A stretch of 64,000 nucleotides of DNA from Rodentibacter haemolyticus (GTDB taxonomy: Bacteria > Pseudomonadota > Gammaproteobacteria > Enterobacterales > Pasteurellaceae). The translations under genes were made by a program, and so were the position numbers. The number at the start of each line of letters is the position of its first letter. Within the stretch, counting starts at the first letter, position 1. The stretch is from positions 248,001-312,000 of the forward strand of contig NZ_CP063056.1 of the NCBI RefSeq assembly GCF_015356115.1. Direction: 5' to 3'. A model generated the notes under the pieces. That model saw nothing but the letters and a program-made list of their open reading frames with translations. It ran no database searches and was not told the origin of the DNA. Positions 26,920 to 35,979 of this stretch are shown here, piece by piece.

Positions 26920-27726
26920 TTAACTATTCACCATAATCCGTGAAATTCGTCCTTCTGCGATTTCTTCATCACGAATCGTCATCACTTCACAGCCTGTCTC
27001 GGTTACGACGATCTGGTGCTCATATTGTGCGGAATGGCTACGATCTTTGGTTTTTACCGTCCAACCGTCCCCCATTAGTCGAACTTCCTTTTTACCTGCG
27101 TTAATCATCGGCTCAATGGTAAATACCATTCCCGGTTTTAAAATAACACCACCGTCATCGGCATAATAATGCAAAACTTGGGGTTCACAATGAAATTCCG
27201 TACCTACACCATGCCCGCAATATTCCCGAACTACGCTAAAACCCTGTCCTTCAGTGTATTTTTGTATCGCTTTACCGATTTCATTTAAACGGATGCCCGG
27301 TTTCACCGTGCGCAACCCCACATACAATGCTTCTTGTGCCGCCTCGACTAATTTTTGACTACGGATGTTGGTCTCACCACCCACGATGTACATTTTAGAA
27401 TTATCGCCAAAGTAGCCGTCTTTGATAACCGTCACATCAATATTCACAATATCCCCGTTTTTGAGGACTTTATCTCTACTTGGAATACCGTGACAAACCA
27501 CTTCATTAATAGAAATGCAGGTTGCTTTCGGAAAACCGTGATAATTTAAACAGGCGGGAATAACTTTTTGTTCGTTTACCATATATTCGTGGCAAATCCG
27601 ATCAAGTTCCTCTGTCGTTACCCCCGGTTTTACATAGGGTTCAATCATCACCAGCACATCGGAAGCCAGTTTGCAGGCTTCACGTAATTTTACTATTTCT
27701 TCTTCGGTTCTTAATGGGATAGACAT
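26920..27726 (-). CDS. map: Type I methionine aminopeptidase
   Basis: Removes the initiator methionine from nascent proteins. The 268-residue M24 metallopeptidase carries the metal ligands in the expected order: D in VNIDVTV, D in GYFGDNSKM, H in EYCGHGVGTEFH, E in FTIEPMIN, and E in YEHQIVV. I use the ATG giving MSIPLRTEEE, since a longer frame adds nine non-homologous residues. Divergent from erpA. Confidence 0.96.
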   Translation of the reverse strand: MSIPLRTEEEIVKLREACKLASDVLVMIEPYVKPGVTTEELDRICHEYMVNEQKVIPACLNYHGFPKATCISINEVVCHGIPSRDKVLKNGDIVNIDVTVIKDGYFGDNSKMYIVGGETNIRSQKLVEAAQEALYVGLRTVKPGIRLNEIGKAIQKYTEGQGFSVVREYCGHGVGTEFHCEPQVLHYYADDGGVILKPGMVFTIEPMINAGKKEVRLMGDGWTVKTKDRSHSAQYEHQIVVTETGCEVMTIRDEEIAEGRISRIMVNS

Positions 27727-27855
27727 AATGATCTTCTCTGTGTTTACAAACAATATGCTGCAGAGTATAGCAGGATTTCCATGAAAAATCTTGAATGAGT
27801 AAGTCGGTTATTGGATAATACCTCACTAATTTTTAGGAAAGTGGAAAAATAAAAT

Positions 27856-28200
27856 ATGACAGATAATATTGCCGTGCCGCTCACCTTTACCGATGCAGCC
27901 GCCAACAAAGTCAAAAGTTTGATTAGTGAAGAAGAAAATAACGATCTGAAATTACGCGTATATATCACCGGTGGTGGTTGTAGCGGTTTCCAATACGGTT
28001 TCACCTTTGATGAAAAAGTAAATGAAGGCGATCTGACTATTGAAAAATCCGGCGTACAACTTGTGATTGACCCGATGAGTTTACAATATCTTATCGGTGG
28101 CACAGTGGATTATACCGAGGGACTTGAAGGCTCACGTTTTGTAGTAAACAACCCGAATGCAACCAGTACCTGCGGTTGCGGTTCGTCATTCAGCGTTTAA
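27856..28200 (+). CDS. erpA: Iron-sulfur cluster insertion protein ErpA
   Basis: A-type carrier that delivers Fe-S clusters to apo-proteins of isoprenoid synthesis and respiration. The 114-residue protein has the three cluster ligands C42 (GGGCSGFQYGF), C106 and C108 (TCGCGSSFSV) and the ErpA-type start PLTFTDAAANKVK. Followed at 4 bases by yacL and then mrcB on the same strand, a probable operon. Confidence 0.95.
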   Translation: MTDNIAVPLTFTDAAANKVKSLISEEENNDLKLRVYITGGGCSGFQYGFTFDEKVNEGDLTIEKSGVQLVIDPMSLQYLIGGTVDYTEGLEGSRFVVNNPNATSTCGCGSSFSV

Positions 28201-28204
28201 AAAT

Positions 28205-28558
28205 ATGGATTTTCAATTTACCGCTTACTCGGGGAATGTTTCTGTTAAATGTTCGATGGAACACATTGCCCTTGCAAACTGGTTTAATACGGAAGTGCGG
28301 TCAAATCCGGCAGCGATTTTGACCGCACTTTCTATCGCCCGAAAACTCGCTGAAAATCAAGAAGAAACCCTAATCGGAGCCGAATATACCTTGTATCTCA
28401 ACGCCGATGAAATAATGGTGCGCGCCAATAATCTTGCTATAGAATCCGATGAAATTTTGGAAGAGGATTTCCATTACTATGACGAGGAAAGCATCGCTTT
28501 TTGCGGCACGCAGGATTTTATTCATTTTCTTGAAGCCTACGTTGATCTTATTGCCTAA
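28205..28558 (+). CDS. yacL: YacL family protein (UPF0231)
   Basis: A 117-residue acidic protein of unknown function, matching E. coli YacL in segments EYTLYLNADEIMVRANNL and YYDEESIAFCGTQDFI. I start at the ATG at 28205; the earlier start at 28157 lies inside erpA and adds unrelated residues. Two facing uptake sequences (28290-28330) lie within the coding sequence, encoding part of a helix. Confidence 0.88.
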   Translation: MDFQFTAYSGNVSVKCSMEHIALANWFNTEVRSNPAAILTALSIARKLAENQEETLIGAEYTLYLNADEIMVRANNLAIESDEILEEDFHYYDEESIAFCGTQDFIHFLEAYVDLIA

Positions 28559-28564
28559 CCGACT

Positions 28565-30940
28565 ATGACCACCGAAAATAACGAACAAGAAAAAAATCAA
28601 AAAACTAAGCCGAATAAACGCCACGCCTGCAAAATGTTTTTGCTCAAAGCCGGCTTTACGGCAAGCGTGTTGACGATATTTTACGGTGGCTATTTAGATT
28701 GGCAAATTCGTTCAAAAATGGACGGGCAAATTTGGCGTTTACCGGCAGAAGTTTATAGCCGCATAGAAAGTGTCAAAATTTCCGATAATCCGGCTTTTGA
28801 TGAAGTCGTCCAAATCTTGCTTGATAACGAATATCGTCAAACCACCATGGTCGCAGCACCGGGTGATTTCAAATTAGAAGAAGATACCATTGTTGTATTA
28901 CGCCGAGCTTTCCCTTTCCCTGATAAACCGGAACCTCAGCGAGTCTTACGCTTACGTTTCACGGATAATAAACTAAGCCGAATTGAAGATTTGGTTAATG
29001 TAAAAGCAGTCGATGAATTTCGTTTAGCTCCGAAACTGATCGCAATGTTAGAATCAGATAATGAAGATCGTCTTGCTATTCCTTTGCAAAATTACCCCCG
29101 CCTACTGATCGATGCCCTTATTTTAACGGAAGACCGCCGTTTTTATGAACACAACGGAATCAATCCGCTCGGCATTATGCGCGCTTTAATCGCCAATATT
29201 CGAGCAGGACAAACCGTGCAGGGAGGAAGTACATTAACCCAGCAATTAGTAAAAAACCTCTTTTTATCCAGCGAGCGAACCATTACCCGTAAAGCCAATG
29301 AAGCCTTAATGTCACTTGTGCTGGATTGGCGTTATGATAAATACCGTATTCTTGAAACCTATCTCAACGAAATTTATCTCGGTCAAAACGGCGATACGCA
29401 AATTCACGGTTTTGAACTTGCCAGCCAATTCTATTTCGGTCGTTCCATTCGAGAAATTAGTCTCGATCAAATCGCTTTACTTGTTGGAATGGTGAAAGGA
29501 CCCTCTCTTTATAATCCGTGGCGCAATCCGCAAAATGCCTTGGAACGCCGTAATGTAGTGTTAAAATTGATGCTTGATCACAAAATGATCGGAGATGAGC
29601 TTTATGAATTGCTCAGCAAACGCCCTCTCGGTGTGCAAACCAAAGGGCAAATTTCACGCAAATATCCGGCATTTATTCAAACCTTACAAACGGATTTACG
29701 CCGTCAGCTTGGCGAACACAAAATGTCCGGTTTACTCGGTGCGCGCATTTTCACCACAATGGATCTAAAACAGCAGACACAATCTGAAAACGCCGTGGTG
29801 AACACGGTTTCCAAACTGCAAGTACAAACGAAAAATCCTTACTTAGAAGGTGCGATGATTGTGGCGGATTACCGCACCGGTGAAATTCGTTCTATTGTCG
29901 GCGGTTTACAAACCCAATATGCCGGTTTCAACCGTGCGTTAATGGCAAAACGTCAAATCGGGTCATTGGTCAAACCTTCCGTTTATTTGACCGCACTTAC
30001 TCACCCCGAACAATTCCGTTTAAACACACCAATCAATAACCAACCGACTACTATCAACATAAAAGGCAGCCCTCCATGGCAACCAAGAAACTACGATCGT
30101 AAATACAGCGGTTCTGTGATGCTGATGGATGCGCTTGCCCGCTCCTTGAATATTCCGACTGTCAATATCGGTATGAAAGTAGGTTTGAGCAATGTAATTA
30201 ATACACAAAAAGCAATGGGCTGGGATAATATAGAAATTCCCAAAGTACCGGCAATGTTGCTTGGTTCCTACACTATTTCCCCTTATGATGTCACAAAGCT
30301 CTATCAAACTATCGCCAATCAAGGCGGAAGAATTGAATTGACCACGGTAGATAGCATTACCGATCGCCAAGGCAACCTGATTTATCAACATAGTAAAGAA
30401 GCAAAGCAAGTCGTACCGCAAGAAGCCGCCTTCCAAACGCTATTTGCGATGCAACAAACCGTTGAACGAGGAACAGCCCGCAGCCTACAAAATGACTATG
30501 CAAATCTACATCTTGCAGGGAAAACCGGTACGACAAATGATGCACGCGATACTTGGTTTGTCGGGATTGACGGAAAAAATGTGAGCACCATTTGGCTAGG
30601 GCGGGACGATAACGGAGAAACCAAACTCACCGGTGCCTCCGGCGCACTACAGATTTACAAAGATTACCTCAACCGGGTTTACATTGAAAAATTAAAATTA
30701 CAAAAACCGACCGATATAAAATGGATTGGTATCAACACATACGGTGGCTGGGATTGCAGCAGCAATCGTACAATCCCAGTATGGGCGAATAAAGGACAAA
30801 ATTTCTGTTCATCATCAACCGGCACTACTTCGTCCGTAACAACCACGGTTCAACCCATCTCCACCGCTACCGAAGCACCAAAAGGCAGTCTATGGGATAT
30901 ATTAGACAAAGCGCCGATAACAGAGGCAAAACCCGAATAG
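28565..30940 (+). CDS. mrcB: Penicillin-binding protein 1B
   Basis: Bifunctional peptidoglycan glycosyltransferase/transpeptidase in the inner membrane. The 791-residue protein has a cytoplasmic tail, one membrane helix (about residues 27-45), a UB2H-like domain, the GT51 domain with the catalytic glutamate in LTEDRRFYEHNG (about 192) and GGSTLTQQLVKN, and a transpeptidase domain with SxxK (GSLVKPS, about 466), SxN (RSLNIPT) and KTG (GKTGTTNDARDTW, about 652). The acceptor lipoprotein gene lpoB was not seen. Confidence 0.95.
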   Translation: MTTENNEQEKNQKTKPNKRHACKMFLLKAGFTASVLTIFYGGYLDWQIRSKMDGQIWRLPAEVYSRIESVKISDNPAFDEVVQILLDNEYRQTTMVAAPGDFKLEEDTIVVLRRAFPFPDKPEPQRVLRLRFTDNKLSRIEDLVNVKAVDEFRLAPKLIAMLESDNEDRLAIPLQNYPRLLIDALILTEDRRFYEHNGINPLGIMRALIANIRAGQTVQGGSTLTQQLVKNLFLSSERTITRKANEALMSLVLDWRYDKYRILETYLNEIYLGQNGDTQIHGFELASQFYFGRSIREISLDQIALLVGMVKGPSLYNPWRNPQNALERRNVVLKLMLDHKMIGDELYELLSKRPLGVQTKGQISRKYPAFIQTLQTDLRRQLGEHKMSGLLGARIFTTMDLKQQTQSENAVVNTVSKLQVQTKNPYLEGAMIVADYRTGEIRSIVGGLQTQYAGFNRALMAKRQIGSLVKPSVYLTALTHPEQFRLNTPINNQPTTINIKGSPPWQPRNYDRKYSGSVMLMDALARSLNIPTVNIGMKVGLSNVINTQKAMGWDNIEIPKVPAMLLGSYTISPYDVTKLYQTIANQGGRIELTTVDSITDRQGNLIYQHSKEAKQVVPQEAAFQTLFAMQQTVERGTARSLQNDYANLHLAGKTGTTNDARDTWFVGIDGKNVSTIWLGRDDNGETKLTGASGALQIYKDYLNRVYIEKLKLQKPTDIKWIGINTYGGWDCSSNRTIPVWANKGQNFCSSSTGTTSSVTTTVQPISTATEAPKGSLWDILDKAPITEAKPE

Positions 30941-30990
30941 CAAAAGTGCGGTCAAAATCGGAGATTTTCAACGAATACAAGAAACATAAA

Positions 30991-31012
30991 AACCCTCGAA
31001 ATTCGAGGGTTT
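30991..31012. terminator. Bidirectional terminator between mrcB and rpsO
   Basis: Perfect stem AACCCTCGAA / TTCGAGGGTT flanked by A and T runs; serves converging mrcB and rpsO. Confidence 0.85.
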
Positions 31013-31042
31013 AATGTAATAACTTCGTTACTATCGTATAAA

Positions 31043-31312
31043 TTAGCGACGTAAACCTAAACGAGCGATAGTGCTTTGATATAGAGCAAGATCAGTACGT
31101 TTTAAGTAGTCTAAAAGTTTACGACGACGAGAAACCATACGTAATAAACCACGACGACCATGGTGGTCTTTTTTATGCTCTGCAAAGTGAGCTTGCAAGT
31201 GGTTGATTTGTGCTGTTAATAATGCGATTTGAACTTCGGAAGAACCGGTATCTTTCGCATCGCGACCAAATTCAGCAACGATTGCTGCTTTTTTTTCAGT
31301 ACTTAGAGACAT
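31043..31312 (-). CDS. rpsO: 30S ribosomal protein S15
   Basis: Primary 16S rRNA-binding protein of the small subunit. The 89-residue protein has the full S15 pattern (GSSEVQIALLTAQINHLQAHF, HKKDHHGRRGLLRMVSRRRKLLDYL). No pnp gene follows; hldE lies downstream instead. The leader between 31313 and about 31400 could hold an S15 autoregulatory structure, but I cannot show one. Confidence 0.98.
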   Translation of the reverse strand: MSLSTEKKAAIVAEFGRDAKDTGSSEVQIALLTAQINHLQAHFAEHKKDHHGRRGLLRMVSRRRKLLDYLKRTDLALYQSTIARLGLRR

Positions 31313-31518
31313 TTTTTACTCCTAAAAGGTAGTGTTGTTGATACATCATTCGCCGATCTCTAACTCAGCGATGACAAGAAGCGTGCATTCTATCCCCTGA
31401 ATCACCGAAAATCAAGCAATTCCACGATAAATTCCAAGTGGAAATAACGTTAGTTCAAGAAAGCCGCTTTACAGAAGAAGGAAGTTAAAAAAATTCTACT
31501 TACTAGTTTAGAAAGTAG

Positions 31519-31547
31519 AAAAGGTTGGAAATCTCCAACCTTTTTCT
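31519..31547 (-). terminator. Terminator after hldE
   Basis: AAAAGGTTGGA / TCCAACCTTTTT stem with a T-run on both strands, immediately past the hldE stop. Confidence 0.8.
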
Positions 31548-31550
31548 CAC

Positions 31551-32981
31551 TTACTCTTTCAATGATTTAATTTTTTCGATCACATTCGTGGTGGAGCAAC
31601 CGTTTTCAAAATTTAGTACTTTTACATCGCCACCGTTTGCCCATACTTCTTGGCTACCTGCGATATTTTCCGGTTTATAATCTCCGCCTTTTACCAGTAA
31701 ATCAGGCAAAATGTCACCAATTAAGCGTTGCGGTGTATCTTCGGTAAAAGGTACAAGCCAATCTACAGAAGCAAGCCCTGCAAGCACTGCCATACGGGTT
31801 TCAAGATTGTTGATCGGGCGACTTTCACCTTTCAAACGCTTGACGGAATCGTCACTATTTACCGCGACAATCAAACGATCACCCAATTTACGTGCGTTTT
31901 CCAAATAAGACACGTGTCCCGGATGTAAAATATCGAAACAGCCGTTTGTCATCACAATTTTCTCACCACGCGCTTTAGCTTGGGCTACGGCTTCTTTCAA
32001 CAGGGTTTCGCTCATAATGCCAAATCCGGTATTCGGACGGGCGTGGATGGCATTTTCCAGTTCTACGGTGGATACCGTTGAAGTTCCGAGTTTACCGACA
32101 ACAATACCGGCAGCGACATTGGCAAGATGACAAGATTCTTCAAAAGATCGGCCGTCTGCCAATGCGGTTGCCAATACGCTAATCACCGTATCGCCCGCAC
32201 CGGTTACGTCAAATACTTCTTTTGCTACGGTAGGTAAATGATAAGGTTTTTGATTCGGGCGAAGTAAGGTCATTCCTTTTTCGGAGCGGGTAACTAAAAG
32301 TGCGGTCAATTCAATATCCGAAATTAACTTTAACCCTTTTTCGATAATATCTTCTTCCGAATCACATTTTCCCACCACCGCTTCAAATTCGGACATGTTC
32401 GGGGTTAATAAGGTCGCACCGCGATAGCGTTCAAAATCCGTTCCTTTCGGGTCAATTAATACCGGTACATTTGCTTTACGTGCAATTCGGATCATTTGTT
32501 GTACGTCTTTTAACGTCCCTTTGCCGTAGTCGGAAAGAATTAAAGCGCCGTAATTTTTGACCGCACTTTCTAACTTTAAAAGCACGTCTTTACAATCCAC
32601 ATTTTGGAAATCTTCTTCAAAATCAAGGCGTAAAAGCTGTTGATGGCGGGATAAAATGCGCAATTTCGTGATAGTGGGATGAGAATCCAAAGCGACAAAA
32701 TTACAATCGATATTTTGTTTTTCCAGTAAACGAGAAAGTGCCTCACCGGTTTCATCTTGCCCGATCAATCCCATCAGTTGCACCGGCACATTTAAAGAAG
32801 CAATATTCATCGCCACATTCGCCGCACCACCTGCACGTTCTTCATTTTCTTGTACCCGAACTACCGGCACCGGTGCTTCCGGTGAAATACGATTGGTTGC
32901 ACCAAACCAGTAGCGGTCGAGCATTACATCACCTAAAACAAGCACCTTCGCTTGCTTAAATTCTGCTGAATATTGAGCCAT
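31551..32981 (-). CDS. hldE: Bifunctional heptose kinase/adenylyltransferase HldE
   Basis: Makes ADP-heptose for the LPS inner core: phosphorylates heptose 7-phosphate at C1, then adenylylates after HldC/GmhB action. The 476-residue protein joins a PfkB-type kinase (LVLGDVMLDRYWFG; DVTGAGDTVISVLA with catalytic D) to a C-terminal nucleotidyltransferase (TNGCFDILHPGHVSYLENA). Divergent from lpxL, another LPS gene, as in H. influenzae (rfaE-htrB). Confidence 0.96.
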   Translation of the reverse strand: MAQYSAEFKQAKVLVLGDVMLDRYWFGATNRISPEAPVPVVRVQENEERAGGAANVAMNIASLNVPVQLMGLIGQDETGEALSRLLEKQNIDCNFVALDSHPTITKLRILSRHQQLLRLDFEEDFQNVDCKDVLLKLESAVKNYGALILSDYGKGTLKDVQQMIRIARKANVPVLIDPKGTDFERYRGATLLTPNMSEFEAVVGKCDSEEDIIEKGLKLISDIELTALLVTRSEKGMTLLRPNQKPYHLPTVAKEVFDVTGAGDTVISVLATALADGRSFEESCHLANVAAGIVVGKLGTSTVSTVELENAIHARPNTGFGIMSETLLKEAVAQAKARGEKIVMTNGCFDILHPGHVSYLENARKLGDRLIVAVNSDDSVKRLKGESRPINNLETRMAVLAGLASVDWLVPFTEDTPQRLIGDILPDLLVKGGDYKPENIAGSQEVWANGGDVKVLNFENGCSTTNVIEKIKSLKE

Positions 32982-33067
32982 TTTAATCTCTCTTATAAAA
33001 AATTTGGCGTGATTTTACCATAAGTCATTTTTGCGTTAAACTACCGCGCAACTTAACAAGGAGTTTT

Positions 33068-34003
33068 ATGAAAAACACTAAACTTCCTACTTTCCAACGT
33101 GCTTTTCTTGCACCAAAGTATTGGGGCTTTTGGCTCGGTGTGGGAATTTGGCGCACGTTATTACTACTTCCCTACCCTATTTTACGCCGTATCGGCAACG
33201 GGTTAGGTTGGCTTTTTTCCCGTTTAAAAGTGGGTAAACGCCGTGCGCTCATTGCGCGTCGTAATCTTGAACTTTGTTTTCCCGAGTTATCCGAAGCGGA
33301 ACGCGAAGCCATTTTGCAAGAAAACTTACGCAACGTTGGTATGGCGATCATCGAAACCGGTATGGCTTGGTTTTGGTCTGATGCCCGCATTAAAAAGTGG
33401 TCAAAAATCGAAGGGTTACATTATCTGAAAGAGCACCGACAAGAGGGGATTATATTCGTCGGCGTACATTTTTTAACACTTGAACTGGGCGCACGCATCG
33501 TTGGACTACAACATCCGGGATTGGGGGTGTATCGTCCTAATGACAATCCCGTTTTTGATTGGTTACAAACGCAAGGTCGTTTACGTTCAAATAAGGATAT
33601 GCTTGATCGCAAAGATTTACGCGGAATGATAAAAGCTATTCGTCATGGTGAAACCATTTGGTATGCCCCTGATCACGACTATGGACGAAAAAATGCCGTG
33701 TTCGTACCGTTTTTTGCCGTGAAAGAAGCCTGCACGACCTCGGGGAGTTATTATTTATTAAAAGCTTCCCCCAACAGCAAAGTGATTCCTTTTGCACCAT
33801 TACGCAATCAAGACGGCTCCGGTTATACGGTGAGCATTTCAGCCCCTGTGGATTTTAGCGATTTAGATGAAGAAACAGCGATTGCGGCAAGAATGAATCA
33901 AGTTGTGGAAAAGGAAATTATGAAAGGCATCACGCAATATATGTGGTTGCATCGCCGTTTCAAAACAAGACCGAATGAAAACGAACCGAGCCTGTATGAT
34001 TAA
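33068..34003 (+). CDS. lpxL: Kdo2-lipid IVA lauroyltransferase LpxL (HtrB)
   Basis: Inner-membrane late acyltransferase that adds a secondary acyl chain to lipid A. The 311-residue protein has an N-terminal membrane segment, the catalytic HX4E motif in VGVHFLTLELGAR and the lipid A-binding regions YRPNDNPVFDW and DRKDLRGMI. These segments match E. coli LpxL rather than LpxM; the acyl chain (C12 or C14) cannot be told from sequence. Confidence 0.93.
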   Translation: MKNTKLPTFQRAFLAPKYWGFWLGVGIWRTLLLLPYPILRRIGNGLGWLFSRLKVGKRRALIARRNLELCFPELSEAEREAILQENLRNVGMAIIETGMAWFWSDARIKKWSKIEGLHYLKEHRQEGIIFVGVHFLTLELGARIVGLQHPGLGVYRPNDNPVFDWLQTQGRLRSNKDMLDRKDLRGMIKAIRHGETIWYAPDHDYGRKNAVFVPFFAVKEACTTSGSYYLLKASPNSKVIPFAPLRNQDGSGYTVSISAPVDFSDLDEETAIAARMNQVVEKEIMKGITQYMWLHRRFKTRPNENEPSLYD

Positions 34004-34034
34004 AAGTGCGGTCGAAAATGACCGCACTTTTTGA
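34002..34034 (+). terminator. Terminator after lpxL from paired uptake sequences
   Basis: AAAAGTGCGGTC and GACCGCACTTTTT face each other around GAAAAT, starting in the lpxL stop codon. Confidence 0.8.
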
Positions 34035-34079
34035 TAGAATCACGCACAATTTTCAAATTTAACGAATCACGAATTTTAA

Positions 34080-35978
34080 ATGACAACCAATTATTCAGCC
34101 CAAGAAATCACCGTATTAAAAGATCTTGAGCCGGTGCAAGTTCGCCCCGGTATGTACACGGATACGACCCGCCCTAATCACCTTGCCCAAGAAGTGATTG
34201 ATAATAGTGTAGATGAAGCCCTTGCCGGGTTTGCAACAAAAATCGAAGTCATTTTACACGCTGATCAATCCATTGAAGTGATTGATAACGGTCGCGGTAT
34301 GCCGGTGGATATTCACCCGACTGAAGGCGTTTCCGGTGTAGAAGTTATCCTCACCAAACTGCACGCAGGCGGTAAATTTTCGAATAAAAATTATGAGTTT
34401 GCCGGTGGCTTGCACGGTGTGGGGATTTCCGTGGTAAATGCCCTCTCTGAGCGTGTAGATATTCAAGTTAAACGCAATGGCGAGGTGTATAAAATCGCCT
34501 TTGAAAATGGTGTAAAAGTAGAAGAATTGGACGTTATCGGTACATGCGGCAGACGCACCACCGGTACAACAGTACATTTCAAACCCAATCCCAAATATTT
34601 TGACAGCGCAAAATTTTCCGTAAGCCGTTTACGTCATTTATTACGTGCAAAAGCCGTTCTTTGTTCAGGACTTGAAATCAAATTTATCGACAAGGTCAAC
34701 AACACACAAGATGTATGGTTGTATGAAGACGGTTTATCCGATTATCTCATTGAAGCCGTTAATGGCTATGAAACTTTGCCGCAAAAACCCTTTGTGGGCG
34801 AATTTAAAAGCTCAAACGAAGCCGTTAGTTGGGCATTGCTATGGTTGCCTGAAGGCGGTGAACTCATTGGTGAAAGCTATGTAAATCTTATTCCCACCAT
34901 TCAAGGCGGCACGCATGTCAACGGATTACGTCAGGGCTTACTTGATGCGATGCGTGAATTTTGTGAATTCCGCAATTTATTGCCACGTGGCGTAAAACTG
35001 ACCGCAGATGATATTTGGGATCGTTGTTCTTATATCCTCTCACTCAAAATGCAGGATGCGCAATTTGCCGGGCAAACCAAAGAACGCTTATCATCACGCC
35101 AAAGTGCGGTCTTTGTAAGCGGTGTTTTAAAAGATTCATTTAGCTTATGGCTCAATCAAAATGTGCAAGATGCCGAAAAACTTGCCGAAATGGCGATAAG
35201 TTCTGCACAACGCCGTTTACGTGCCGCCAAAAAAGTGGTGCGTAAAAAATTAGTCAGCGGCCCTGCGTTACCGGGTAAATTAGCCGATTGCGCTTCACAA
35301 GATTTAGAAAAGACCGAACTTTTTTTAGTGGAAGGTGATTCCGCCGGCGGTTCGGCAAAACAAGCCCGTGATCGTGAATATCAGGCAATCTTGCCATTAC
35401 GCGGGAAAATTCTAAATACCTGGGAAGTCTCGCCGGAACAAGTGTTAGGCTCGACCGAAATTCACGACATTGCCGTAGCGCTTGGAATCGATCCGGACAG
35501 TGATGATTTGTCTCAACTGCGTTACGGTAAAGTTTGTATTCTTGCCGATGCGGATTCAGACGGCTTACATATTGCCACCTTGCTTTGCGCACTCTTTCTA
35601 CGCCATTTCCCTAAACTGGTGCAAGACGGACACGTTTATGTGGCAATGCCGCCGCTTTATCGCATCGATTTGAACAAAGAAGTCTTCTACGCCTTAGATG
35701 AAAGTGAAAAAGAGGCTATTTTAGATCGCTTAAAAACCAAAAAAGGCAAGCCGAACGTACAACGCTTTAAAGGTTTGGGTGAAATGAATCCGTCTCAATT
35801 ACGTGAAACGACAATGGATCCGAATACCCGCCGCCTTGTGCAGCTCACTTATAATTTGGGTGAAGATCAAGATTCGGAAACATTGGAATTAATGGATATG
35901 CTATTGGCGAAGAAACGTTCGGAAGATCGAAAAACCTGGTTACAAGCCAAAGGCGATCAAGTGGATTTGGTTGTATAA
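34080..35978 (+). CDS. parE: DNA topoisomerase IV subunit B
   Basis: ATPase subunit of topoisomerase IV, which decatenates daughter chromosomes. The 632-residue protein has the GHKL ATPase motifs (EVIDNSVDEALAG, VIDNGRGMPV, GLHGVGISVVNAL), the transducer domain, and the TOPRIM motif LVEGDSAGGSAKQARDR with DADSDGLHI. Usually next to parC; here nirK lies between the two. Confidence 0.97.
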   Translation: MTTNYSAQEITVLKDLEPVQVRPGMYTDTTRPNHLAQEVIDNSVDEALAGFATKIEVILHADQSIEVIDNGRGMPVDIHPTEGVSGVEVILTKLHAGGKFSNKNYEFAGGLHGVGISVVNALSERVDIQVKRNGEVYKIAFENGVKVEELDVIGTCGRRTTGTTVHFKPNPKYFDSAKFSVSRLRHLLRAKAVLCSGLEIKFIDKVNNTQDVWLYEDGLSDYLIEAVNGYETLPQKPFVGEFKSSNEAVSWALLWLPEGGELIGESYVNLIPTIQGGTHVNGLRQGLLDAMREFCEFRNLLPRGVKLTADDIWDRCSYILSLKMQDAQFAGQTKERLSSRQSAVFVSGVLKDSFSLWLNQNVQDAEKLAEMAISSAQRRLRAAKKVVRKKLVSGPALPGKLADCASQDLEKTELFLVEGDSAGGSAKQARDREYQAILPLRGKILNTWEVSPEQVLGSTEIHDIAVALGIDPDSDDLSQLRYGKVCILADADSDGLHIATLLCALFLRHFPKLVQDGHVYVAMPPLYRIDLNKEVFYALDESEKEAILDRLKTKKGKPNVQRFKGLGEMNPSQLRETTMDPNTRRLVQLTYNLGEDQDSETLELMDMLLAKKRSEDRKTWLQAKGDQVDLVV

Positions 35979-35979
35979 A

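Noticed and set aside
28290..28330. Facing uptake sequences in yacL as a terminator
   Set aside because: They lie in the middle of a coding sequence, 25 bases apart, with no T-run after them.
34254..34577. A minus-strand 107-codon frame inside parE
   Set aside because: Shadow of a conserved core gene; composition is not protein-like.
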